A stretch of 64,000 nt of DNA from positions 767,836 to 831,835 of the forward strand of contig NZ_MJAH01000001.1 of NCBI RefSeq assembly GCF_001746295.1, written 5' to 3'. Source of the stretch: Streptomyces sp. LUP47B (GTDB lineage Bacteria > Actinomycetota > Actinomycetes > Streptomycetales > Streptomycetaceae). The notes under the pieces were generated by a model, which was not told the DNA's origin, did not search any database, and saw nothing but the letters and a program-made list of their open reading frames with translations. Position numbers and translations under genes: made by a program. Shown piece by piece: positions 52,636 to 60,957 of the stretch; the stretch's first letter is position 1, and each line of letters opens with the position of its first letter.

Positions 52636-54420
52636 ATGTCACCAGACAACCCGAGATCCGCCGAGCAGCCGATGCCTCGGGGGCGCACGCCCCGCCGTAG
52701 CCGGATGCGCCGGCGCTTTGTCGCGGGGGCGGTGGCGGTGCTCGCCGCCTCGGCCGGTGTCGGCGCCCTGGCGCCCAGTGCGGGCGCCGCGTCGACCGTC
52801 GACATCCGTGTGGATGCCGGTACCTCCTTGGGCACGGTGCCCAGCAGTGGTGCCGGCCTCAACACGGGCGTCGGCGACGAGCACATGGGGGACGCCAAGG
52901 TGTCATCGCTGATGAAGGCCGCGGGAGTTCGGCAGCTGCGCTTTCCCGGCGGCTCCGGCGCGGACGGCTACCACTGGAAGACCCACACCATGAGCGACGG
53001 CGGCTGGATCGTACCCAACACCGACTTCGACCACTTCATGGCCACCGCGAAGCGGGTCGGTGCCCAGCCGATCCTGACCGCGAACTACGGTTCCGGCACC
53101 CCCCAGGAGGCCGCCGGCTGGGTCAAGTACGCCAATGTCGACAAAGGTTACGGCGTGAAGTACTGGGAGATCGGCAACGAGGTCTACGGCAACGGGCACT
53201 ACAGCGACGGCAAGGGCTGGGAAATCGACAAGCACGCCGACAAGAGCCCGACGGCGTACGGAAAGAACCTGGTCGCCTACGCGAAGGCGATGAAGGCCGT
53301 GGACCCGAAGGTGAAGATCGGAGCGGTGCTCACCACCCCCGGCTTCTGGCCGGACGCGGAGAAGGCTCCCGGTGACAGCGCCGACTGGAACAACACGGTG
53401 CTCTCCATCGCGGGAAGCTCGATCGACTTCGTCATCGTCCACTGGTATCCGGGCGGCACCACCACGGCCGACCTGCTGAAGACCCCCTCCCGGGTCGCCG
53501 GTGTCAGGTCCTCGCTGCGCTCTCTGATCGCCAAGTACGCGGGCTCGCGCGCCGCTTCGGTGGAGATCGCGGTCACTGAGACCGACGCCGAATTCTCGCC
53601 CGCCAAGACCAGTCAGGCCGCAGCCCTCTTTGCGCCGGACACCTACATGACCTGGTTCGAGCAGGGTGCCACCCACGTGGACTGGTGGAACCTGCACAAC
53701 GGCTCGGGCGACGCACCCACCACCGTCGACGGCCAGACCGACTACCAGGACGGGGGCATTCTCTCCGCCGGAACCTGCGCCGGAGGGAAGTGCCAACCGC
53801 CGCGCGACACGCCCTTCCCCACCTACTGGGGCGTCCGCTCACTAACCGCACTGGCGCAGCCCGGTGACACCATGGTCAAGTCGTCCTCGGGCAACTCTTC
53901 GGTTGCTGTGCACGCGGTGCGGAGCGGCAACGGCCGTCTGAACGTCATGCTGATCAACAAGAGCCCGAAGAACGCGGCGCGGGTGTCGCTCTCGTACGCC
54001 GGATTCACCCCGGCCGCAGGGGTGGTCACGACCGTTTCGTATGCCAAGGGAGGCACCGCCCTGACGACGGCGAAGCGGGGTACGGCGGTCGGACAGACGC
54101 TGCCGCCGTACTCGATCACGACTCTTCAGCTGAAGCGCGCGTCGGGGACTGCCGGCGATGACAAGCCGACGCCCGCCGCCACGCCGACCGCCGTCACGCC
54201 GCTTGTCTCCGCCTCCGGCACGACCGGCACCCGTGCGCAGGGGGGGATCGGCGCACCCGTCGGCCAGGCGACCCCGAGCAGCCCGTCCGGCGATTTGGCT
54301 TCCACCGGAGCGAGCAACACTGTTGTCACGTACAGCGCCCTCGGTGGCCTGCTGGTCATCGCTGCCGGCGGCGTGCTGGTGCTTCGCGGACGTCGCCGCA
54401 GGGGCTTGCACGGGAAGTGA
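52636..54420 (+). CDS. Sortase-anchored alpha-L-arabinofuranosidase-like glycosidase
   Basis: A 594-residue cell-wall protein. A twin-Arg-like basic N-terminus precedes a hydrophobic signal (FVAGAVAVLAASAGVGALAPSAGA). The TIM-barrel domain (about 57-390) has the clan GH-A pattern: acid/base Glu182 after Asn in YWEIGNEVYG and nucleophile Glu315 in VEIAVTETDAEF. A beta-domain follows (about 395-505), then a Pro/Thr-rich spacer. The C-terminus has the sorting signal LASTG (554-558), a hydrophobic helix and RGRRRRG, which fits class E sortases. Annotated relatives are called arabinofuranosidases (GH51/GH79-like); the exact family is uncertain. Confidence 0.85.
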   Translation: MSPDNPRSAEQPMPRGRTPRRSRMRRRFVAGAVAVLAASAGVGALAPSAGAASTVDIRVDAGTSLGTVPSSGAGLNTGVGDEHMGDAKVSSLMKAAGVRQLRFPGGSGADGYHWKTHTMSDGGWIVPNTDFDHFMATAKRVGAQPILTANYGSGTPQEAAGWVKYANVDKGYGVKYWEIGNEVYGNGHYSDGKGWEIDKHADKSPTAYGKNLVAYAKAMKAVDPKVKIGAVLTTPGFWPDAEKAPGDSADWNNTVLSIAGSSIDFVIVHWYPGGTTTADLLKTPSRVAGVRSSLRSLIAKYAGSRAASVEIAVTETDAEFSPAKTSQAAALFAPDTYMTWFEQGATHVDWWNLHNGSGDAPTTVDGQTDYQDGGILSAGTCAGGKCQPPRDTPFPTYWGVRSLTALAQPGDTMVKSSSGNSSVAVHAVRSGNGRLNVMLINKSPKNAARVSLSYAGFTPAAGVVTTVSYAKGGTALTTAKRGTAVGQTLPPYSITTLQLKRASGTAGDDKPTPAATPTAVTPLVSASGTTGTRAQGGIGAPVGQATPSSPSGDLASTGASNTVVTYSALGGLLVIAAGGVLVLRGRRRRGLHGK

Positions 54421-54480
54421 GGCCGCGTGAGTGACTGACGGCCCGGCAGCAACGCCACCCACCCGTGGCGTGCGCGCCGG

Positions 54481-55218
54481 GCCATCGGCCCGCAACTCTC
54501 ACCAGGGCGACGGCCTCGAGGGAGGCATCCCGCGGCTGTTGCTCTTCCAGTCCACGCTCATCGACGACAAGACCCTGCGCTGGACAATGGAGCGTATGCA
54601 GGCAGCGGCGTCCGCCGAGGGCACCGTCGGAGTCCGGGAGGGCGAGGAGGTGGTCCGGCGGCAGGCCACCGGCGTTCCTGGGCAGCCCTTCGAAGTCCGG
54701 TACGGACTCGATTCCTTCACCTGGCGCGAGGAGGGTCTGTTCGAGCTCACCGGCACCCGATCAACCCTGGTCTGCACTGGTACCTGCCCGGTCGTGACTA
54801 CGGCACCTACTACGTCTCCCAGTTCGTGGAGGTAACAGGAACCGTGCTCGGACGCCCAGTGCGCGGGAAGCTCGCCTTCGACCACGCCGCTCAGAAAACT
54901 GGTGGACTCACGGTCCACGCACGTCGATCAGCGCCGCTCAGCCTGCCAAGGGGCGCCCTGGACGTCGGCAAATCCGAGCATCACGGCACGGCCCTGCGAC
55001 GCGATGGCCGCACGACCTTCGACGAAGCACTGTCATACGGTGAGCCGCAGCTGCGGGAACTGGTCGCTCAGACCGGCCCGGTCCGGCTCGGCTACGTCGA
55101 CCGCCGCAACAGCGTGCTCAAGCCGAGCCAGGGCGGGTTCGTCGCGGTCTCCCCGCTGGAGAGCGTGTACGTCGACAGGCCTGGGGATCGGCCTCGCCCA
55201 AGGGCAATGTCACGTTGA
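54481..55218 (+). pseudogene. Decayed lipocalin-like hypothetical protein
   Basis: Two frames together give a protein-like sequence: EGGIPRLLLFQSTLIDDKTLRWTMERMQA and VRYGLDSFTWREEGLFELTGT in the first; then after a frame change LHWYLPGRDYGTYYVSQFVEVTGTVLGRPVRGKLAFDHA. The second part resembles a hydroxyneurosporene-synthase or lipocalin-like domain of Streptomyces hypothetical proteins. After that the match is lost, and a further fragment (NSVLKPSQGGFVAVSPLESVYVDR) follows. The frameshift near 54765-54830 and the loss of the middle show decay. The identification is tentative. Confidence 0.5.
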
Positions 55219-55279
55219 CTGAGCGGAGTGGGATGATCTCGTGATTGTTCGCGTCTGGACGGGATCGCCGTTGCGTCCG

Positions 55280-55440
55280 CGTCGCCGTCGTACAAGGGAC
55301 ACCGGCACCGGTCGAGATCATCTCGCACGGCGTGTGGCTGTACTTCCGGTTCCGCTCAGCTTCCGCGAGGTTGAGGAGCTCATGCTGGTGCACGGCGCCG
55401 TCGTGTCCTACGTCGGCACCCGGACCTGCCACACTCCAGC
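55280..55440 (+). pseudogene. IS6-family transposase N-terminal fragment
   Basis: Translations in two frames give YKGH and VEIISHGVWLYFRF, then PLSFREVEELMLVHGAVVSYVG. This is the N-terminal zinc-binding and helix region of IS6-family transposases (YxGhrfPvEiIshCVWLYhRF, LSFREVEEml, VSYETIRRW). At least two frameshifts and the loss of the DDE domain make it a dead remnant. Confidence 0.75.
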
Positions 55441-55543
55441 ACGCTGTCAGGCTCACGCACCCAACAACGTGACAGCGCCCGACCGAAGCGGGTACGTGGC
55501 CGGTGTGTCCACCATGTACCGCACTGTGCGAGCCTGACACGCT

Positions 55544-55842
55544 CCGTGAGCGTCGCCGCCACGCCGTCCACCCAGCGCACGCCAAACCGGAACTGCCGGG
55601 CACCCGCCCGAACGAGATCCGGTCCCGGGACGTAACGCGGCTGCGCGGACCGGGCAAACGGGTCTTCTACCACCTGTACTCAATCATCGACATCTACAGC
55701 CGCTACACCGTCGTCTGGATGGTCGCCGTCCGCGCCGACGTCTACCAGCGCAACCCTGAACGGTTCGTCACAAGCCACCCACCCCGCCGATCGTCCCCAC
55801 CAACGTGTGGATCAACCAGCCGGACGACCACGCCGCCCAGTG
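55544..55842 (+). pseudogene. IS3-family transposase (OrfB) remnant with internal deletion
   Basis: The translation reads RRRHAVHPAHAKPELPGTRPNEIRSRDVTRLRGP, then FYHLYSIIDIYSRYTVVWMVA. This is the start of the IS3 integrase core, with the first catalytic Asp in DIYSRY context and one changed (RSRDVT instead of WSWDIT). It then jumps directly to VYQRNPERFVTSHP and, in a shifted frame, PPIVPTNVWINQP, which is the C-terminal end of the same transposase. So the second and third catalytic residues are deleted. Confidence 0.75.
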
Positions 55843-56100
55843 ATCATCTCGGACGCCGACGACCCCGGCTCACTCGACAAACCCTGAAACCGACCGACTC
55901 GCCAGGCTTGACACGTTCCGCGTCTCGTGGTCGACCGGGACAAGGCCGCCACCAACCGGGTTCTCCAGGTGCACGGGCGGGCTCGGCCTTGCACCGAGCC
56001 CGTCGCTCCGACTCCCCCGTTCCTGATCGCTCGCTGCGACACTCTCACCCGGTTCGGCGTACGTCGTTGCCCGCGAACGTCAGGAACAGCAGGACCTGCG

Positions 56101-57555
56101 TCACGCCACCGGCTGGCGCTGCAGTGTCAGCACGCCCGGCCGGTACGGCAGGAGGCCGTAGTCCCCGCCGTCGGTGCTGGGGTCGCGCCCCTGGTAGAGG
56201 AACTGCAGATTGCATGGGTCGATGGTCTTGGTCTGGTCGGGGTTGGTGCGCACCAGATCGCCGTGGCTGATGTCCCTGGTCCAGGCCGTCGCGCCGCTGT
56301 TGGCACTGCCGGCGAAGGGGCTGGTCACGGTGTCGGCCCCGGTTTGCGGTGTCCACGTGCCGTCGAGGCTGGTGGCCGTGAACGCGCGGAAGTAGCGACC
56401 GTATCCTGTGTAGTTCTGGGCCTCGACGATCATGAGGTACTGGTTCTGACCCTGGACCTTGTAGACCTCCGGCGCCTCGAACAGATTGAGCGGCGTGTCG
56501 CTCATGATCTTCGTGAACGAACCGAAGGTGCCCGGGAAGTTGCCGATGGGCATGCCGGCGCGGTAGATGCCGCCCTCGTCGTCGGCGAAGAACATGTACA
56601 TGTTCGTGTCGTCGCCGATGAGAGTCACGTCGAGAGGGCCCCCCTTCGGGAGGGTGCCCGTGAACAGCTCCTGCTGCGCGGACCAGCCGTTGGGGTCGGT
56701 GGGGTCGCTCGAGGTGCGGTAGGAGAAGCTGTATGGCCAACCCCCGTTGTAGGCAAGCACCCAGAGGTTCTTCGGGGCGAAGTAGAACAGCGTCGGCGCG
56801 ATGCCGTCGAAGGGGATCGTGTTCTGGGTGGCGGTGGCCATGTCGGACCAGTTCGTGAAGGGGCTGAAGGTCGTCAATCCCCAGCGCCCGTCGTCACCGG
56901 CAAGGGTGTTGTGCGTCGTGGCATAAACGACGTGCTTGCCGTTGTGGACAACGCTGGTGAAGTCCTTGAGCGAGGCCCACCCCGCCTTCGGCTCCGCCAA
57001 CGGGCCGGTCGATGTCCATCGGTACGTCGACGGAAGAGCACACACGTTGTTCGCCCCTGACAGGCCGGTCCACTTCTGGTTGGCGCCGCCGGTACACGAC
57101 CAGAGCCGCACCTCCGTGCCGTTGGCCTTGCCCCAGCCCGCGACCTCCAGGCACAGCCCGGACCGCACGCCGACGATCGTGCCGTCGGGGTTCACCCGCC
57201 ACTGCTGGTTGTCATTGCCGTTGCACGTCCAGATCTGCACCGGGGTCCCGGACGTGGTACCGCCGCCCCGGACATCCAGGCACTTGTTGCCGTACACGGT
57301 CAGCTGGTCGCTGTCCGTCAACGTCCACTGCTGGTTGACTCCCCCGTGACAGTCCCAGATGTGCACGTCCGCGCCGTCGGTCTGGCTGAAGCCCGCCACA
57401 TCGAGACAGCGGCCGGAATCAACACCGCGTACGTCGCTGGTGGTGGCCGCCTGAGCCGGGCCGGCGACGAGCAGCGCCGCCAACGCGGCCAGGGCCGCGA
57501 CCACAGCGGCGAGCACCGCAGATGGATGCCTGGGGCTGAAGCTGCGTCTGCGCAT
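56101..57555 (-). CDS. Secreted CBM13-GH62 alpha-L-arabinofuranosidase
   Basis: A 484-residue exported enzyme. The signal ends near [11 protein letters not shown] (residue 36). A CBM13/ricin-B module at about 40-165 has three repeats with QW motifs (NQQWTL, NQQWRV, NQKWTG). The GH62 five-blade propeller follows (about 172-484) with [36 protein letters not shown], and [22 protein letters not shown], which hold the expected catalytic Asp and Glu. It removes arabinofuranosyl side chains from arabinoxylan or arabinan. AGAGG precedes the ATG at 57555. A good promoter and a palindrome lie upstream, although insertion-sequence remnants surround it. Confidence 0.93.
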   Translation of the reverse strand: MRRRSFSPRHPSAVLAAVVAALAALAALLVAGPAQAATTSDVRGVDSGRCLDVAGFSQTDGADVHIWDCHGGVNQQWTLTDSDQLTVYGNKCLDVRGGGTTSGTPVQIWTCNGNDNQQWRVNPDGTIVGVRSGLCLEVAGWGKANGTEVRLWSCTGGANQKWTGLSGANNVCALPSTYRWTSTGPLAEPKAGWASLKDFTSVVHNGKHVVYATTHNTLAGDDGRWGLTTFSPFTNWSDMATATQNTIPFDGIAPTLFYFAPKNLWVLAYNGGWPYSFSYRTSSDPTDPNGWSAQQELFTGTLPKGGPLDVTLIGDDTNMYMFFADDEGGIYRAGMPIGNFPGTFGSFTKIMSDTPLNLFEAPEVYKVQGQNQYLMIVEAQNYTGYGRYFRAFTATSLDGTWTPQTGADTVTSPFAGSANSGATAWTRDISHGDLVRTNPDQTKTIDPCNLQFLYQGRDPSTDGGDYGLLPYRPGVLTLQRQPVA

Positions 57556-57638
57556 AAGGACCTCTTTATCCTTGAGCAAGCGGCTCCGGTACACCCCGTC
57601 AGGGGCTGTCCGGACGGCGGTGCAGTGCGGCCCTAAAG

Positions 57639-57656
57639 TGTTCGACATAGCGAACA
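57639..57656. promoter_or_regulatory. Operator-like palindrome in the GH62 leader
   Basis: TGTTCGACATAGCGAACA is an inverted repeat (TGTTCG/CGAACA, 6-nt centre) about 20-40 nt downstream of the predicted transcription start of the GH62 gene. The position would allow repression as a roadblock or by steric exclusion. The shape suits LacI/ROK-type repressors; the cognate regulator is not identified. Confidence 0.6.
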
Positions 57657-57680
57657 TGGGTCGGAGTGTCGAGCAACTGG

Positions 57681-57708
57681 ATAATAGGGTTCCGGTGATC
57701 AGCGTCAA
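57681..57708 (-). promoter_or_regulatory. Promoter of the GH62 gene
   Basis: On the minus strand TTGACG (57703-57708) and TATTAT (57681-57686) are separated by 16 nt. The match to housekeeping promoters is good and unusual for this GC-rich region. The start codon is about 120 nt downstream. Confidence 0.7.
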
Positions 57709-57879
57709 TACCTCGCACACAATTCGCGAGCAGAAACGCTCGCAGGCTGAAACCAGGCGGCCTCAAGTCCCCTGCCCGCACGAGCCTTTGACTGTGGGTC
57801 AGGTAGCGGTGCGAGCGCGGGCTTGGACAGGCACCGTTGCAGTACCGGTTGCCGCCGCTCCCGAAAAGGTTGCCGCCCG

Positions 57880-58330
57880 GTCCAGTTGAGGGTGTGAGGG
57901 GCCACGGGTAGCGGGTGCAGGCGGGTGTGTTCGACCGTCTGGCGCGGAGGCCGGCGCCCTGCCTGTCTCGCGGTGGACGCGGGTGTTGACCTGCCGGCAG
58001 AAGATCGCGCGGGCCCCGCGGAGTTCGGCGAAGCCGCTGTGCTTCTCCCGCAGGTTTGCCGAGGTCGAGGATCAGGTCCGTCTTCGCGATACGTACGGTG
58101 GCCTCGCCGCCCCCTTTGAACTCGGGATCGAACGGGACGCAGATGTGTACTTGCAGGCCGTAGTGGCGTCCTGCGGCCACGACTTGAGGATGACGGACCG
58201 CGATCCCGGTGACCCGGTCGATGGTCATCGTCTTCTCGTTGTCGGTGAGTAGACAGGTCGGTGCCCCGCCGATCGCCCGCAAAGCGGAGTCGATGCACGA
58301 GATCACCGTGGGCAGGGTCCGGTCCCGGGC
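57880..58330 (-). pseudogene. IS21-family transposase (IstA) remnant
   Basis: On the minus strand the translation reads SALRAIGGAPTCLLTDNEKTMTIDRVTGIAVRHPQVV, then HYGLQVHICVPFDPEFKGGGEATVRIAKTDLI. These are the middle of IS21-family transposases (LTDNEKTVT, CVPxDPxxKGGxEATVRIAK) and keep one catalytic Asp and the Glu. The frame then shifts: NLREKHSGFAELRGARAIFCRQVNTRVHRETGRAPAS continues in another frame. The N-terminus and C-terminus are missing. It lies upstream of the GH62 promoter. Confidence 0.8.
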
Positions 58331-58357
58331 TGGGGTACGACGTGCCGCAGGCACGGG

Positions 58358-58849
58358 CTACGAGTTGGTCATGCGCCGAACGGCCTCGGTGAGGATCTCG
58401 GGTGAGGTCGCCAGGTTGAGGCGAACGAAGCCGACGCCGCCGGTGCCGATTCGGATCACACGGCCGTGCACCTTCCGCAGGTAGGCGACGAGTTTGCGGA
58501 TCGACCAGCGAGTGAAGGGCTGTCCGAGCTTGGTCGGGCGGGTGGTGGCCGTCTGAAAGACGAAGTCCTCGTCGTCAGGACTGAGAAGGCGGGGACGGCC
58601 TCTCGCCCACCGAGGGTCCAGGCAGGCCAGGCCGATCTCGTTGAACCGGTGGATCACGTCGCGGACAGTGTCCTCATCGGCCTGCACCAGCTTCGCGATC
58701 ACCGGGACCCGGTTTCCGCCGGCCGCGACCAGCAGCATCATCGCGCGCCGGTACCGCACCGAGCTGGTGCTGCCCCTGCGCACATTCCGCTGCAGTCTCT
58801 GGCCCTCCTCGTCGGTCAACCTGCGCACACGGACAGGCTCAGCCGCCAC
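58358..58849 (-). pseudogene. Chimera of an IS630 transposase N-terminus and an aminotransferase C-terminus
   Basis: An open frame of 163 residues. Residues 1-130 are the helix-turn-helix part of IS630-family transposases (VRVRRLTDEEGQRLQRNVRRGS, VRYRRAMMLL, DEDTVRDVIHRFNEIGLACLDPRWARGRPR, TRWSIRKLVAYL). Residues about 134-163 (GTGGVGFVRLNLATSPEILTEAVRRM) match the C-terminal end of MalY/PatB-type aminotransferases and not a transposase. So an insertion plus a deletion fused two remnants in frame. The DDE domain and the pyridoxal-phosphate site are both missing. Confidence 0.75.
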
Positions 58850-59145
58850 ACCCCCAACGGTCGGATCGGATGTCTCCGGACATCCAACCGCTGGAACTGC
58901 CGACCCGGCTAACCTTCCCGATCAGAGCACTGGCTACTTGCCCCTCCTCTCACCAGCTACCGCGAACACAACCCGCCAACCCGCGTGAGCAGACGGTGCG
59001 CGACCAGCGAAGCCGCCCAGTCTCAATCACCGACTACGGCGAACGGTCACAGTTCGCCGAACGCTTCCTTCCGGGCCCGCCAGGCTCTTGTGACGCACCG
59101 CCGCAAGCAGCAGACGGCATTCAAACGCCGGCCTACCCCTGCCAC

Positions 59146-59352
59146 TCAAGTGGTCCCGTATTCGGGGCACTTGGCTCGGCCGACGCCTCTCAACTCCGCG
59201 GCCGCACGCTTACGCAGCCGGCGGACCCGACGCCACCGCCTGGAACGACATGCCGCCGAGCAGTACACGGCCACGGGCCGTGCTTCCGGCCTCAGCCGTT
59301 CACCGCAGCCCGCGCACACCCGCTCTCCGGCTTGTCCGGCGCTCTCGGACAC
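59146..59352 (-). CDS. Small zinc-ribbon-like protein
   Basis: A 68-residue frame with a four-Cys pattern: CAGCGERLRPEARPVAVYC then SAACRSRRWRR (CxxC...CxxxC), followed by a very basic helix (RRVRRLRKRAAAELRG). This fits short zinc-finger proteins seen in Streptomyces genomes, often near mobile DNA. There is no clear ribosome site. It lies in the otherwise gene-free 58850-59478 stretch. It may be a real small gene or a remnant. Confidence 0.5.
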   Translation of the reverse strand: MSESAGQAGERVCAGCGERLRPEARPVAVYCSAACRSRRWRRVRRLRKRAAAELRGVGRAKCPEYGTT

Positions 59353-59478
59353 CCCGCCGGCCTAGGCCCCAAAACTACTCAAACCCGAGATCAGCAACAG
59401 GCACTGAGCCGCCGGCGCACGCTGCAGCTCAAGGGACTCCAACGCGCATCCCCCAACACGACGCGCACCGCCCCCACT

Positions 59479-60717
59479 TCAGCCCGGCACATCCGTCAGC
59501 ATCCGCCACCCGGGCGCATAGTTCCCGTGCAGCACCAGCGACGCGGCCCCCACCGCGCCCACCGTCTCGCCGATCACACTCTGCTCGACGGCGACCGCGC
59601 GGATCGTACGGGCGACGGACGTGCGGTTGACGGCGGCCTCGACCTCTTCGCGGATGATCGGCTCGATGCCGCGCAGCGCCTCGCCGCCGAGGACGACCCG
59701 GCTGACGTCGAGGAGGCTGGCAGCGCCGCGCGCGGCCTCGCCGATACGGCGCGCCGCACGTCGTACGACATCGCAGGCGTCGGGGTCGTCCGCGCGGGCC
59801 GCTCGGCGCAGGGCCTTCCAGTCGTGGTGCACGGAGTCGGGCGTACCGGTGAGGCCGATGCGGTCGGCGGCGGTTCGGCCGTGCAGGCGTAGCAGGTCGT
59901 CGATGATGGCGGCCGGGCTGACATAGGGGCCGAGGCAGTCCATCGCACCGCAGTGGCAGATACGGTCGCCCGGCTCCACGGCCATGTGGCCGAACTCGCC
60001 GGCGTTGCCCGAATCGCCGTGCAGGACCGTGTTGTTGAGGACGATGCCGGCGCCGACGCCCGTGCCGAGGTAGATGAACAGGAAGCTGCCCGCCCGGTCC
60101 GCGCCGCCGATCCAGCGCTCGCCGATGGCCGCGGCGGTGGCGTCGTTGTCGAGGGCGACGGGCAGGCCGGTGGCGTCGGCGAACATGTCCGCGAGGGGGA
60201 CGCGGCCCCAGCCGGGGAAGTTCGGCGGGGACACCACGGCGCCGGTGCTGCCGTCCAGGGGCCCGGGCGCGGCGATGCCGAGGCCGAGCAGGCGGGTGCG
60301 GTCCACGGCGCTGCGGTCGAGGAGCCGCCCGGTGGTGCGCGCGATGCGGTCCACCACGTCGGCCGGGTCGCCGGGGTCGGTGAGCCTCAGCCGTCGGCTG
60401 CCGATCACCTCGCCGGCCAGGTCGACCACCACGATGACCGCGGCGTCGGGGTCGAGGTGGACGCCGACCGCGCACGCCCCGTCGGCCCGGATGGTCAGCA
60501 GGGTGCGGCGCTTGCCGCCGCTGGAGGGGGCCTGGCCGGATTCGGCCACGAGGCCCGCGTCGAGGAGTTTGCGGACGACGTTGGAGACGGTCTGGTTGGT
60601 CAGGCCGGTGAGGGCGGCCAGCTCGACCCGGCTCACCTGGCCCGTGGTGCGGATGGCGTCCAGGACGACGGCCTGGTTGTAGCCGCCGACCCGTGGCAGG
60701 TTCGTCCCGCTGAGCAT
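59479..60717 (-). CDS. ROK-family transcriptional regulator
   Basis: A 412-residue regulator. Residues about 15-75 form a winged helix (VVLDAIRTTGQVSRVELAALTGLTNQTVSNVVRKLLDAGLV). The ROK domain follows with ALDNDATAAAIGERW, LFIYLGTGVGAGIVLNN and the zinc-binding region GHMAVEPGDRICHCGAMDCLGPYVS. Such proteins (XylR/NagC/Rok7B7 type) repress sugar uptake operons and release DNA on binding a sugar or sugar phosphate. ATG 60717 or GTG 60723 starts it. It is divergent from the ABC transporter operon, 240 nt away, and is its likely regulator. Confidence 0.93.
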   Translation of the reverse strand: MLSGTNLPRVGGYNQAVVLDAIRTTGQVSRVELAALTGLTNQTVSNVVRKLLDAGLVAESGQAPSSGGKRRTLLTIRADGACAVGVHLDPDAAVIVVVDLAGEVIGSRRLRLTDPGDPADVVDRIARTTGRLLDRSAVDRTRLLGLGIAAPGPLDGSTGAVVSPPNFPGWGRVPLADMFADATGLPVALDNDATAAAIGERWIGGADRAGSFLFIYLGTGVGAGIVLNNTVLHGDSGNAGEFGHMAVEPGDRICHCGAMDCLGPYVSPAAIIDDLLRLHGRTAADRIGLTGTPDSVHHDWKALRRAARADDPDACDVVRRAARRIGEAARGAASLLDVSRVVLGGEALRGIEPIIREEVEAAVNRTSVARTIRAVAVEQSVIGETVGAVGAASLVLHGNYAPGWRMLTDVPG

Positions 60718-60796
60718 CGTCACCTGTTGGTCACCTGATCCCCTCACATCCGCCGCCCCCGGCACTCGCATGGCGAAAGTTTACATACTCGAAGCA

Positions 60797-60825
60797 TTGA
60801 CTTCATCCATCAAATGGATTTAGCT
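60797..60825 (+). promoter_or_regulatory. Promoter with internal operator for the sugar ABC operon
   Basis: TTGACT (60797-60802) and TTAGCT (60820-60825) are separated by 17 nt. The perfect palindrome ATCCATCAAATGGAT at 60805-60819 fills the spacer. The half-sequence CCATCAAAT is repeated at 60831-60839, just downstream. A repressor bound here would directly exclude RNA polymerase. The divergent ROK protein is the obvious candidate. The start codon is 133 nt downstream. Confidence 0.75.
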
Positions 60826-60957
60826 GACGCCCATCAAATTCCGGCCATCGAGGCCGATCAGCGCAGGGTGGCGCAGAGTACGGCGCGCCGTCCGGGCTGG
60901 CCTCCAGGCCGAAAACTCGCGGCTTTCCCTCAGGTTTCGCGTCCCGGAGGAACCACT

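Noticed and set aside
54826..55218. A 130-codon plus-strand frame as an independent gene
   Set aside because: Its first part continues the decayed lipocalin-like sequence that starts upstream in another frame, so it is treated as part of a pseudogene.
58985..59365. Plus-strand frame of 126 codons opposite the zinc-ribbon-like frame
   Set aside because: It is Arg/Ser/Pro-rich without motifs, and the opposite strand has a coherent four-Cys pattern.
59479..60717. The ROK regulator as CsnR for the chitosanase
   Set aside because: It lies far away, next to a sugar ABC operon with its own palindrome that does not resemble the chitosanase operator.
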